From Bacillota bacterium (GTDB lineage: Bacteria; Bacillota; Clostridia; Lachnospirales; Lachnospiraceae): 64,000 bases of DNA. The stretch lies in assembly GCA_023434365.1 (NCBI GenBank), contig JAEYSV010000019.1:225243-289242 (forward strand), read 5' to 3'. The notes below the pieces were generated by a model, which made no database searches, was not told the DNA's origin, and saw only the letters and a list, made by a program, of their open reading frames with translations. The translations under genes and the position numbers were made by a program. Positions 10,373 to 17,709 of this stretch are shown one piece after another (position 1 is the first letter of the stretch; every line of letters starts with the position of its first letter).

Positions 10373-10459
10373 AAAAAGCCTCCGCGAATGCGTACAATCA
10401 TAATAAGTAATTTAACTTGCTGCGCTCAGTATGAGATCGATGCACAAGTATGCGGAGGC
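10373..10459 (-). terminator. Terminator of the BTAD regulator gene (long-loop hairpin)
   Basis: Read on the minus strand, GCCTCCGC (10459-10452) pairs with GCGGAGGC (10385-10378) and is followed by TTTTTG. The loop is unusually long, about 66 bases, and the flanking TAC/GTA can add pairs. It starts 11 bases after the stop codon of the minus-strand gene. On the plus strand, downstream of polC, there is no T run, so it mainly serves the minus-strand gene. Confidence 0.6.
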
Positions 10460-10469
10460 GTAATTGAAA

Positions 10470-11678
10470 TTATAGTGTTGACAGGCCAATCATGTTATTA
10501 TCATAATTTTTATGTAATGGAACTACCTGATATGTTATGTCTAAAAAGTTCAGCTTTTTATTATTTGCAACACATTGCTTAATTCTACGTAGTATATTCT
10601 GGCTATTAATCACTGAGGCTTTTGGAAGTACTAGAAACAGCCTTTGGTCATTGGTCAAAGTAAGAAAATCATCAGAACGTAAATACGGAAGGATGGTATT
10701 AATAAAAATCTGTTTCACTAGATACTGTTTTTCCATACTTTGTGATGAGGCGTGAATCGTAATGATACAAAGACAGATTGGTTCGTTGTTACACTTGGCT
10801 TTACGCAGTTCAAGGGAGTATAGTGTCTGAAAAATCTGATAATCATAAAATATAGCGCCAATATTTGTATCTGGTTTACTTAAAGTTGCAGCGAGGGTAG
10901 TATCAGCTTGCTCTAAATCGCGCAATAGTAATTGATGTAGTTTCTCGAATTTTGGAATTACAGGTGTTCCGTACTGATTGAATAGCTGCTCCATGCTGTG
11001 TTGGTATTGTTGCAATGCGGTTTGTACGTTGCCTGCTTTGTATAATGATAAGGTCAGATTAAAGTTTGCAACTTCATCATAGGCATCGACCGAAAGAATA
11101 TCACAGCAAACACGGGAACATGTTTCATAATCATGGTATTCGACTAACAATTCTAGGTATTTATGCATCATTTTCAGATATAACGAATGGTAATAAGCAC
11201 TGATTGGAATGACCCAAAACTGTGTGGCTGACCTAGGAAGAAAGTCTCCCTTATAAAGCAAATGTATTTGGGAGAGTAATTTTAACTGCTGTTCTTGCGA
11301 TGGTTTTTTTTCTACTAGTCGGCATAAGGTTTCAAAATGATCGGTATCAACACTGACATTGACTAAAGGATTCCATCCATAGGAGCCACGACTTTGTATA
11401 ATAAGTGGAATCTCTTTTGGGAATTCAAGACTTGTCAGCAGTTTTCGCAAACGGTGAAGTAGAGTTTTAAGAGCACTCATAGGGTTCTCAATCTCATTAT
11501 CAGGCCAAAGAATATCGATTAAGTCGTATTGAGACAGTTCTTTATGACGATTCGCAATTAAAAATTCCAGTAAAGTAAAGCTTTTTCTGGAATGAAAGGT
11601 GTTATCATCAATCTTTTTCGATTGGTAGGAGAGGGAAAATTCCCCGAGCATATTAATGTAGATTACTGGGTTGTCCAT
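10470..11678 (-). CDS. BTAD/SARP-like transcriptional regulator with a degenerate GGDEF-like C-terminus
   Basis: Predicted DNA-binding regulator of 402 residues. Residues 1-100 look like an OmpR-type winged helix preceded by the strand pair INMLGEFSLSYQSKKI typical of BTAD proteins, with RKSFTLLEFLIANRHKELSQ as the start of the DNA-binding fold. Residues about 110-260 form the helical bacterial transcriptional activation (TPR-like) domain. Residues about 275-385 resemble a nucleotide-cyclase (GGDEF) fold: LELRKAKCNNEPICLCII, then ILPYLRSDDF, then LTNDQRLFLVLPKA where a cyclase would have R-x-GGDEF-xx-LP. The catalytic signature is absent, so no cyclase activity is expected; the assignment of this third domain is my inference. 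AGGAGG precedes the ATG. It is transcribed divergently from the methyltransferase gene. Confidence 0.75.
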   Translation of the reverse strand: MDNPVIYINMLGEFSLSYQSKKIDDNTFHSRKSFTLLEFLIANRHKELSQYDLIDILWPDNEIENPMSALKTLLHRLRKLLTSLEFPKEIPLIIQSRGSYGWNPLVNVSVDTDHFETLCRLVEKKPSQEQQLKLLSQIHLLYKGDFLPRSATQFWVIPISAYYHSLYLKMMHKYLELLVEYHDYETCSRVCCDILSVDAYDEVANFNLTLSLYKAGNVQTALQQYQHSMEQLFNQYGTPVIPKFEKLHQLLLRDLEQADTTLAATLSKPDTNIGAIFYDYQIFQTLYSLELRKAKCNNEPICLCIITIHASSQSMEKQYLVKQIFINTILPYLRSDDFLTLTNDQRLFLVLPKASVINSQNILRRIKQCVANNKKLNFLDITYQVVPLHKNYDNNMIGLSTL

Positions 11679-11808
11679 AGTAGCCTCCTATTTATCTGAA
11701 TCATATTTATTATAAAGTAAAAAATTGGAAAAGTCTATTGGTGTTTCTTTTCAAAAATAACGTTTTTTATACACCAGAACTAAGAAAGGAAAGTATGTAT
11801 TATCTTAC

Positions 11809-13299
11809 ATGCAAAATAAAATGATACGTGAATTATATCAAAAACTACAAAATAACCAGGAGCTGCGTCCTACTTTAGGTGAGCTACGTAAGCTGTGTAA
11901 AGATTATAGTCATAGACATGCACTGCTTTATTGTATTGGTGATGACTATCGCCTTTTTCACGAACTTCTTAATAACGAGGATGCTAAAGTGCGTAAAAAT
12001 ACAGCACTTCTCATAGGAGAACTAGGGATCCAGGCTATGGTTGATATGTTATATCAGTGTTATCGTGCTGAGCAGATGCTGTTTGTGAAGCCCTCCTACC
12101 TAACTGCGATGAAAGAACTTAATTTCATTAAGTATCTGCCTGATTTTAAGGAACGTCTTCATGAGTTATCAAAAGCAGAGTTTACAGTGGAAGAAAAAAA
12201 GCATCGTAGCGAGGAAATGAGAGAGTTATCCACACTGATTGTTATGGCAGAAGGAATTAAAAAGCATGAATTTACCGGATATTCTATGGAACAGGATTTG
12301 ATACTTTTAACCAACCGCAATCATATAGATATCACGCTTAATCAGTTGAGTTCAGAGAGTAAGAAAGCATTCGGTGCAGGTGTCATGGTGAAAACCAATC
12401 AGCTAAAAGAGGTGTTGCCTATTCGGACCTATACAGAGCTATTGTTTGCTGTACCAGGAATGCTTAAGGCAGGTAATGATCCAATTGAAATTGCAAAAGT
12501 AATAGACAAGGCAGGCCTTGTAAAGTTTCTAAAACAACGGCACAGTGGAACACCGCCTTATTATTTTCGCATCGAATATAAGACGAAACTACCTTTAGAT
12601 AAGAAGAGTGCGTTTACTAAGAAACTGGCTCAGGAGATCGAGAATAATACGATGAGGGAAATGGTCAATTCCCCTTCAGACTATGAGATTGAGTTACGTT
12701 TGATTGAAGGAAAAGATGGAAATATTAATCTTTTACTAAAATTATATACCTTACCAGATCATCGATTTGATTATCGTCTCCAAAGTATTGCTACCAGTAT
12801 CCGTCCAGTGAATGCAGCCTTAACAGTTGCTTTGGCAAAGTCCTATATGAAAGAGCAGGCACAGGTATTAGACCCATTTTGTGGAGTAGGAACGATGTTA
12901 ATTGAACGCCATAAGGCAGTTAAGGCTAATACAACCTATGGAATTGATTGTTATGAAGAAGCAATTAAGCTAGCAAAAGCCAATACGGAAGCGGCTCATC
13001 AGTTGATTCATTATATCAATAAGGATTTCTTTGAATTTACACATGATTACCTGTTTGATGAGATTATTACAGATATGCCATTTGCAATGGGCAAAACGAA
13101 TCAGGCCAATATAGTCCAGATTTATGACCGGTTTTTTGATAAGAGCAGGGAAGTGCTTAAAGAAGAGGCTGTGATGATTCTTTACACGCATGATAGAGAA
13201 TTAGTAAAAAAAGGTGCTCGTAAGTATGCTTATCAGATCGAGAAGGAATATGAGATTTCCGCTGTGGAAGGCACGTATGTGGTGGTTCTAAATAGATAA
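11809..13299 (+). CDS. THUMP/Trm11-like SAM-dependent RNA guanine-N2 methyltransferase with N-terminal HEAT-like helices
   Basis: Predicted RNA methyltransferase of 496 residues. The C-terminal Rossmann domain has the SAM motif LDPFCGVGTML near 353 and the catalytic motif TDMPFAMG near 421, matching the (D/N)-P-P-(F/Y/W) type used for exocyclic guanine N2 methylation, with M in place of the first P. The middle region (about 170-330) is where THUMP-like RNA-binding sequence lies in relatives. The first 130 residues are helical with HEAT-like features (LLNNEDAKVRKNTALLIGELG). The tRNA or rRNA site cannot be read from sequence. Divergent from the BTAD regulator gene with about 130 bases between them; ends at a bidirectional terminator shared with the cold-shock gene. 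Confidence 0.75.
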   Translation: MQNKMIRELYQKLQNNQELRPTLGELRKLCKDYSHRHALLYCIGDDYRLFHELLNNEDAKVRKNTALLIGELGIQAMVDMLYQCYRAEQMLFVKPSYLTAMKELNFIKYLPDFKERLHELSKAEFTVEEKKHRSEEMRELSTLIVMAEGIKKHEFTGYSMEQDLILLTNRNHIDITLNQLSSESKKAFGAGVMVKTNQLKEVLPIRTYTELLFAVPGMLKAGNDPIEIAKVIDKAGLVKFLKQRHSGTPPYYFRIEYKTKLPLDKKSAFTKKLAQEIENNTMREMVNSPSDYEIELRLIEGKDGNINLLLKLYTLPDHRFDYRLQSIATSIRPVNAALTVALAKSYMKEQAQVLDPFCGVGTMLIERHKAVKANTTYGIDCYEEAIKLAKANTEAAHQLIHYINKDFFEFTHDYLFDEIITDMPFAMGKTNQANIVQIYDRFFDKSREVLKEEAVMILYTHDRELVKKGARKYAYQIEKEYEISAVEGTYVVVLNR

Positions 13300-13341
13300 A
13301 GTCAAGCGGATATTCACATAGTGTTTTGCTATATGACAAAT

Positions 13342-13373
13342 AAAAAAGACGGAGAATAATCTCCGTCTTTTGT
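13342..13373. terminator. Bidirectional intrinsic terminator
   Basis: Perfect 12-bp arms AAAAGACGGAGA (13344-13355) and TCTCCGTCTTTT (13360-13371) with loop ATAA. The A-rich left flank and T-rich right flank give a U tract in both directions, so it fits the end of both the methyltransferase gene (+) and the cold-shock gene (-). Confidence 0.88.
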
Positions 13374-13384
13374 TATGGTTTTAA

Positions 13385-13585
13385 TTATGCATTAACTACA
13401 TTAATAGCCTGAGGACCGCGAGCGCCATCAGTAACATCGAAAGTAACGCTTTGGCCTTCTTCTAATGTTTTGAAACCATCAACTGCGATGCCAGAGAAAT
13501 GTACGAAAATGTCATTTCCTCTTTCATCAGTGATAAAACCAAATCCTTTTTGTGCATTAAACCATTTAACTGTACCTTTATTCAT
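13385..13585 (-). CDS. csp: Cold-shock domain protein (CspA family)
   Basis: A 66-residue single OB-fold that binds single-stranded RNA and DNA and melts mRNA structure. RNP1 (KGFGFI, residues 13-18) and RNP2 (DIFVHF, residues 25-30) are intact, as is the GTVKWFNAQKGFGFI start. AGGAGG at 13597-13602 precedes the ATG. A good promoter about 120 bases upstream implies a long 5' leader with a strong hairpin, as is usual for cold-shock genes. It is monocistronic, ended by the bidirectional terminator at 13342-13373. Which of the several paralogues usual in clostridia this is cannot be told. Confidence 0.95.
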   Translation of the reverse strand: MNKGTVKWFNAQKGFGFITDERGNDIFVHFSGIAVDGFKTLEEGQSVTFDVTDGARGPQAINVVNA

Positions 13586-13631
13586 GAAAGATACCTCCTA
13601 AAACTTATTATATTTTGTATGTAATAAAAAA

Positions 13632-13684
13632 TCACATATTTTTGTAAATCAATAAATAAGTTACTGACTTACAAAAATATGTGA
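13632..13684 (-). promoter_or_regulatory. Inverted repeat in the csp 5' leader
   Basis: Perfect 16-bp arms TCACATATTTTTGTAA (13632-13647) and TTACAAAAATATGTGA (13669-13684), separated by 21 bases. It lies between the csp promoter and its ribosome binding site, so it should be transcribed as a stem-loop in the leader. Cold-shock mRNAs often carry long structured leaders that respond to temperature; that this one does so is inference. Confidence 0.6.
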
Positions 13685-13712
13685 ATCAAAACTAACATCA
13701 AAATACAATATG

Positions 13713-13741
13713 ATATTAACATAGTATTAGTATAAAGTCAA
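13713..13741 (-). promoter_or_regulatory. Sigma-A promoter of csp
   Basis: On the minus strand, TTGACT (13741-13736), a 17-base spacer and TAATAT (13718-13713). The predicted start near 13706 gives a leader of about 120 bases. Confidence 0.7.
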
Positions 13742-13807
13742 CACTATTATTAGAAAATTTCAAAATTTTATTGTCTATTTTTATCAAAACGACATAAGTT
13801 GCATTTG

Positions 13808-13836
13808 TTGACAAAGAAAAACGAAACGTCTATCAT
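13808..13836 (+). promoter_or_regulatory. Sigma-A promoter of the M42 peptidase gene
   Basis: TTGACA (13808-13813), 17-base spacer, TATCAT (13831-13836). It lies inside what would be coding sequence if the gene began at the TTG at 13799, which argues for the ATG at 13883. Confidence 0.7.
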
Positions 13837-13882
13837 TAGTGTAATAACTGATTCAAGTACAGTAGATGGGAGAGATAATGCG

Positions 13883-14896
13883 ATGAAAGAATACATCATT
13901 TCAAAAATGAAAGAGTTAATTGATACCGACAGTCCATCGGGTTACCATTATGAAGCACAGGAGTATTTAATAAAGGAATTAAAAAAACTGGGTTATGAGC
14001 CATATTCACCAAAAAAAGGTGGAGTCATAGTAGACCTTGGAGGAAGTGGGAATCCAGTAATGCTACTTGCTCATATTGATACTCTTGGAGCGTTTGTTGG
14101 TAATATCAAATCAGATGGCCGTCTGGCTATCTCGAATATGAGTCTGAATCCAAATAATATTGAAACTGAGAATGTAACCATTATTACCAGAGATCGCAAA
14201 CGGTATGAGGGGACCATTCAATTAGTTAATGCGTCGATCCATGTGAATGAGGAAATCAACCGTGCTAGGGATTTTCATACCTTAGAGGTTGTTCTGGATG
14301 AGGATGTACATTCAAAAAAGGAAGTAGAAGCACTAGGCATCATGGCAGGTGATATCGTAGCGGTGCAACCTAGATTCACAGTGACAAGGAAGGGTTATAT
14401 TAAGAGCCGGTTTTTAGATGATAAGGCATCAGCAGCTATTTTACTTGGTTTAGCCAAATACGTAAAAGAGATGAATCAGCCGTTGAAACGTAATGTGCAG
14501 ATGTATTTTACCGTGTTTGAAGAGATTGGACATGGGGCTTCCTATGGTATTGGAGAGGAAATTGATGATATACTATCAGTAGATATGGGATGTGTTGGAG
14601 AGGGGTTAACATGTAAAGAAACCATGGTATCAATTTGTGCTAAGGATAGTGCAGGGCCTTACCATTTTGATATGGTGAATGAGTTAATTCAGGCAGCAAA
14701 AAGTAAAAAACTTGATTATGCTGTTGATGTATATCCTCGTTATTCATCCGATGCCCAGGTTGCAATGAAAGTAGGGGTGGATGCAAGACATGCGTTGATT
14801 GGTCCAGGTGTTTATGCTTCCCATGGATACGAAAGAACACATGTGAATGGTGTAATGAACACCTTTGAATTAATTAAAGCTTATCTTGATGTTTAG
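13883..14896 (+). CDS. M42-family metallo-aminopeptidase
   Basis: Cytosolic dinuclear-metal aminopeptidase of the M42 (PepA/FrvX/TET) family, which trims peptides as large multimers. Metal and catalytic motifs are visible in order: LAHIDTLG, RFLDDKASAA, VFEEIGHGAS (general base Glu), SVDMGC and a C-terminal ASHGYERTH. I start at the ATG at 13883, giving 337 residues: a GGGAGA lies 9-15 bases upstream and a good promoter overlaps the longer TTG-started frame. It stands alone between csp and tRNA-Glu. Substrate range cannot be told. Some members act as cellulases by historical annotation; nothing here supports that. Confidence 0.92.
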   Translation: MKEYIISKMKELIDTDSPSGYHYEAQEYLIKELKKLGYEPYSPKKGGVIVDLGGSGNPVMLLAHIDTLGAFVGNIKSDGRLAISNMSLNPNNIETENVTIITRDRKRYEGTIQLVNASIHVNEEINRARDFHTLEVVLDEDVHSKKEVEALGIMAGDIVAVQPRFTVTRKGYIKSRFLDDKASAAILLGLAKYVKEMNQPLKRNVQMYFTVFEEIGHGASYGIGEEIDDILSVDMGCVGEGLTCKETMVSICAKDSAGPYHFDMVNELIQAAKSKKLDYAVDVYPRYSSDAQVAMKVGVDARHALIGPGVYASHGYERTHVNGVMNTFELIKAYLDV

Positions 14897-14905
14897 TAAT
14901 ATAAG

Positions 14906-14946
14906 ATAGAGTTTCGCTAGCGAAACTCTCCGCCTGTGGCGGGGCG
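14906..14946. repeat. Fragment of dispersed intergenic repeat family (copy E)
   Basis: A 10-bp-arm palindrome AGAGTTTCGC-TA-GCGAAACTCT (14908-14929) runs into CCGCC-TGT-GGCGG. From 14917 it shares 20 identical bases, then one change and GGCGGG, with copy C at 37474. The rest of the element (the AT-rich palindrome) is missing here. It directly follows the M42 gene. Confidence 0.6.
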
Positions 14947-14970
14947 TATAAGCAAACAATTTCCTATAAC

Positions 14971-15002
14971 AAAAAAGCCTTAGCATTTGCTAAGGCTTTT
15001 AA
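14971..15002 (-). terminator. Intrinsic terminator between tRNA-Glu and the M42 gene
   Basis: Perfect 13-bp arms AAAAGCCTTAGCA (14973-14985) and TGCTAAGGCTTTT (14988-15000) with a TT loop. The minus-strand reading ends in six T, fitting the end of the tRNA transcript; the plus strand also has a short T run, so it may stop both. Confidence 0.85.
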
Positions 15003-15016
15003 TAATTATTATTTAG

Positions 15017-15088
15017 CAGTCCGTAGGGGAATCGAACCCCTGTTTCTGCCGTGAGAGGGCAGCGTCTTGACCGCTTGACCAACGGACC
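15017..15088 (-). tRNA. tRNA-Glu (anticodon CTC)
   Basis: Read on the minus strand the 72-base gene folds as a standard cloverleaf: acceptor GGTCCGT with ACGGACT (G-U at the first pair), D-arm with GGTCAAGCGGTC, anticodon stem CTGCC/GGCAG around the loop CTCTCAC giving anticodon CTC, and T-arm CAGGGGTTCGATTCCCCT. G follows as the discriminator. CCA is not encoded. It has its own promoter and terminator. CTC decodes GAG, the minor Glu codon in AT-rich genomes, so a TTC isoacceptor must exist elsewhere. Confidence 0.96.
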
Positions 15089-15103
15089 GTATCAACAAAA
15101 TAT

Positions 15104-15132
15104 ACTATATCATAGGTTGAGAAAGAATGCAA
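15104..15132 (-). promoter_or_regulatory. Promoter of tRNA-Glu
   Basis: Minus strand: TTGCAT (15132-15127), 17-base spacer ending TGA, and TATAGT (15109-15104), an extended -10 arrangement. The start would fall about 10 bases before the mature tRNA. Confidence 0.65.
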
Positions 15133-15293
15133 CTATTATTTTTTCTATTTTTCGAATATTTTCGACTACTTACACAGTTCTTGTCACTACATAATTAATA
15201 GCAAGTCTTTTGGTGCAAAAAAATAATGACTCAAATTAATAAGTTAGGTACATTTTGTACAATATTTGGTTATAATATAGTTATATTTTAGAC

Positions 15294-15322
15294 TTGCATT
15301 TACTATGGAATAATGTTACAAT
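15294..15322 (+). promoter_or_regulatory. Promoter of the rimP-nusA-infB operon
   Basis: TTGCAT (15294-15299), 17-base spacer, TACAAT (15317-15322). It sits in a 350-base gene-free stretch (15089-15438) that otherwise holds only the tRNA promoter and the leader hairpin below. The transcript would have a leader of about 135 bases. Confidence 0.65.
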
Positions 15323-15351
15323 AGTTTTTAGTGAATGATATGGTATGACTA

Positions 15352-15377
15352 AAGGAGTGGATAAACGTCCACTCCTT
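15352..15377 (+). promoter_or_regulatory. Leader hairpin of the rimP-nusA operon
   Basis: Perfect 10-bp arms AAGGAGTGGA (15352-15361) and TCCACTCCTT (15368-15377), loop TAAACG, within the predicted leader. No T run follows, so it is not a normal terminator. nusA operons in other bacteria are autoregulated through their leaders; a role here is inference. Confidence 0.5.
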
Positions 15378-15465
15378 ATATTATGCTATGGGATAAAGAT
15401 ACAAGGTTTTCTTTGGTACCAATAGAGAGTCTGAAGTTATGATTACAAAGAAAAGAGGAATGACA

Positions 15466-15933
15466 ATGGCTAAGAAAGAAGATTATGAAGCGAAGACGGA
15501 ACAACTTGTGATGCCATTAATGCAACAGCATAATTATGAACTTGTTGATGTAGAGTATGTAAGAGAGGGTTCTAACTGGTTTTTGCGTATATTCATCGAT
15601 AAAGAAGGTGGAATTACAATTGATGACTGCGAGCTTGTCTCTCGAGCGTTGAGTGACCTTCTTGATGTTAATGATTTTATACCTGACGCCTATATTCTTG
15701 AGGTAAGTTCGCCTGGACTGGGAAGACAGTTAAAAAAGGACAAAGATTTTAAACGTAGCATTGGCGAGGTAGTTGAAATCAAATTGTATAAAGCAATCAA
15801 TAAACAAAAAGATTTTGAGGGCGTGTTAAAAGCATTTGATGAAGAGACCTTAACTCTGGAGATGGATGACCTTAGTGAAGTGGTATTTAAGCGTAGTGAA
15901 ATTGCCATGGTTAGACTTGCAATTGATTTTTAG
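15466..15933 (+). CDS. rimP: Ribosome maturation factor RimP
   Basis: Assists 30S subunit assembly. The 155-residue product has the two-domain RimP layout: an alpha/beta N-terminal half with YELVDVEYVREGSNWFLRIFID, the signature LEVSSPGLGRQLKKDKDF in the middle, and an SH3-like C-terminal half. I use the ATG at 15466 because AGAGGA at 15454-15459 is spaced properly for it; the ATG at 15460 is too close and the ATG at 15439 lacks a ribosome binding site. First gene of the rimP-nusA-rnpM-ylxQ-infB-rbfA operon, an order conserved across Firmicutes. Confidence 0.94.
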   Translation: MAKKEDYEAKTEQLVMPLMQQHNYELVDVEYVREGSNWFLRIFIDKEGGITIDDCELVSRALSDLLDVNDFIPDAYILEVSSPGLGRQLKKDKDFKRSIGEVVEIKLYKAINKQKDFEGVLKAFDEETLTLEMDDLSEVVFKRSEIAMVRLAIDF

Positions 15934-15987
15934 GAATCTAGTGAAACAATAATATATAGTTGTCATAATTAATAGGAGGATAAAAAA

Positions 15988-17037
15988 ATGGCAAAGAATA
16001 ATGAACTAATCGATGCTCTTGAGCAGATCGAAAAGGAGAAAAATATCAGCAAAGATATTTTACTAGAAGCAATTGAGACTTCATTACATGCTGCTTGTAA
16101 AAATCATTTTGGCAAATCAGATAATATAAAAGTAACGATTGATCGGGTAACTGGTGATGTGGGAGTGTATGCTGAACGTGAGATTGTGGAACATGTAGTA
16201 GATCCAATTATACAAATCAGTCAGGAAGAAGCAATCTTAAAATTTCCAAAGTATAGTGTTGGTGATGTAGTTCAAGTAGAGGTAACTCCTAAGAACTTTG
16301 GTAGAATTGCCGCACAAAAAGCAAAGCAGGTAGTAGTACAAAAAATTCGTGAAGAAGAGCGAAAAGTTCTTTATAATATATATTATGAAAAGGAAAAAGA
16401 CATCGTTACTGGTATTGTTCAACGTTATGTCAATAATAATATTAGTGTTAATCTTGGTAAAGTAGATACCATTTTAACTGAAAAAGAACAAGTGCCAGGC
16501 GAATACTTTAGACCAACTGAACGTATTAAAGTATATCTGCTGGAAGTAAAAGATTCACCTAAGGGACCAAAAATTACGATTTCCCGTACTCACCCAGAAT
16601 TGGTAAAACGGTTATTTGAAGCGGAAGTAACAGAAGTTAAGGATGGCACAGTAGAAATTAAGAGCATTGCAAGAGAAGCTGGCTCTAGAACCAAAATGGC
16701 TGTAGCAACCAATAATCCTGATGTTGATCCAGTGGGAGCGTGTGTAGGGATGAATGGTGCCAGAGTAAGTGCTATTGTTGATGAACTTCGTGGGGAGAAA
16801 ATCGATATAATAGAGTGGAGTGACAATCCGGAAATTCTGATTCAGAATGCATTAAGTCCAGCCAAAGTGGTTAGTGTAGAGGTTGATGCAGAGGAAAAGA
16901 GTGCAAGAGTGGTAGTTCCTGATTATCAATTGTCTCTTGCAATTGGAAAAGAAGGGCAAAACGTAAGACTGGCAGCCCGCTTAACAGGATACAAGATTGA
17001 TATTAAGAGTGAATCACAGGTAGTGGGTGAAGCATAA
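15988..17037 (+). CDS. nusA: Transcription elongation/termination factor NusA
   Basis: Binds RNA polymerase and nascent RNA to affect pausing, termination and antitermination. Residues 1-125 form the polymerase-binding N-terminal domain; an S1 domain follows (IVTGIVQRYVNNNISVNLGKVDTIL), then two KH domains with VDPVGACVGMNGARV and LAIGKEGQNVRLAARLTG. At 349 residues it is the short Gram-positive form without the acidic repeats of E. coli. GGAGGA precedes the ATG. Confidence 0.97.
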   Translation: MAKNNELIDALEQIEKEKNISKDILLEAIETSLHAACKNHFGKSDNIKVTIDRVTGDVGVYAEREIVEHVVDPIIQISQEEAILKFPKYSVGDVVQVEVTPKNFGRIAAQKAKQVVVQKIREEERKVLYNIYYEKEKDIVTGIVQRYVNNNISVNLGKVDTILTEKEQVPGEYFRPTERIKVYLLEVKDSPKGPKITISRTHPELVKRLFEAEVTEVKDGTVEIKSIAREAGSRTKMAVATNNPDVDPVGACVGMNGARVSAIVDELRGEKIDIIEWSDNPEILIQNALSPAKVVSVEVDAEEKSARVVVPDYQLSLAIGKEGQNVRLAARLTGYKIDIKSESQVVGEA

Positions 17038-17079
17038 CGTCTTGCTATATTTTCCGATAGAAATGAGGTTTGAGTTAGT

Positions 17080-17343
17080 ATGAAAAAAACACCGATGCGT
17101 CAATGTGTTGGATGTGGGGAGATGAAAGGGAAAAAGGAATTAATTCGCATCATTAAAACCCCTGAAGAAGAGATTATCATGGATTCTACTGGAAAAAAGA
17201 ACGGTAGAGGAGCATATCTATGCAAATCGATTGAATGCTTTAAAAAAGCCAGAGAAAGAAAGGCATTGGAGCGTTCGCTAAAGGTTACCATACCTAACGA
17301 AATTTACGATTTACTTGAAAAGGAGTTGACCGACCTTGAATGA
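17080..17343 (+). CDS. rnpM: RNase P modulator RnpM (YlxR family)
   Basis: An 87-residue YlxR (DUF448) protein; the Bacillus homologue was reported to bind and modulate RNase P. The signature RQCVGCGEMKGKKELIRI starts at residue 7 and GRGAYLCKSIECFKKA follows, conserved throughout the family. It sits in its usual place between nusA and ylxQ and overlaps the next gene by 8 bases, so translation is probably coupled. Confidence 0.92.
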   Translation: MKKTPMRQCVGCGEMKGKKELIRIIKTPEEEIIMDSTGKKNGRGAYLCKSIECFKKARERKALERSLKVTIPNEIYDLLEKELTDLE

Positions 17344-17650
17344 AAATAAGGTGCTATCTTATATAGGGTTAGCCACGAAAGCGGGAAAGGTTTCCAGTGG
17401 GGAATTTTCTACTGAAAAAGCTGTGAAAGATGGAAAAGCTCGTTTGGTGATTGTGGCTGAGGATGCTAGTGATAACACCAAAAAAATGTTCACAAACATG
17501 TGTTCATTTTACCAAGTGCCAATTTGTTTTATTTCAGCAAAGGAAATCCTGGGTCATGCAATGGGTAAACAGATTCGAGCTTCTTTATCTGTTAATGATG
17601 AAGGCTTTGCAAAAGCAATAATAAAGCAATTGGATGTAGCAGGAAACTAA
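17336..17650 (+). CDS. ylxQ: L7Ae/L30e-like ribosomal protein family, YlxQ
   Basis: A 104-residue small RNA-binding protein of the L7Ae family that binds kink-turn-type RNA in relatives. The core GLATKAGKVSSGEFSTEKAV and the segment ARLVIVAEDASDNTKKMF are characteristic. I start at the TTG at 17336: an AAAGGAG at 17318-17325 has the right spacing and the ATG a few bases on is out of frame. The 8-base overlap with rnpM is typical of this gene pair. Confidence 0.9.
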   Translation: MNENKVLSYIGLATKAGKVSSGEFSTEKAVKDGKARLVIVAEDASDNTKKMFTNMCSFYQVPICFISAKEILGHAMGKQIRASLSVNDEGFAKAIIKQLDVAGN

Positions 17651-17709
17651 TAGACGACATTTAGCAAGGAACTATCAAATCCTTGTGCCAGGAAAGGATT
17701 GGTGTAAGT

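Noticed and set aside
10388..10582. Small plus-strand gene after polC
   Set aside because: It runs through the terminator stem and into the antisense of the BTAD gene with no coding signal.
15017..15088. Integration-site remnant at tRNA-Glu
   Set aside because: No 3'-end duplication of the tRNA, integrase or phage gene was seen nearby.
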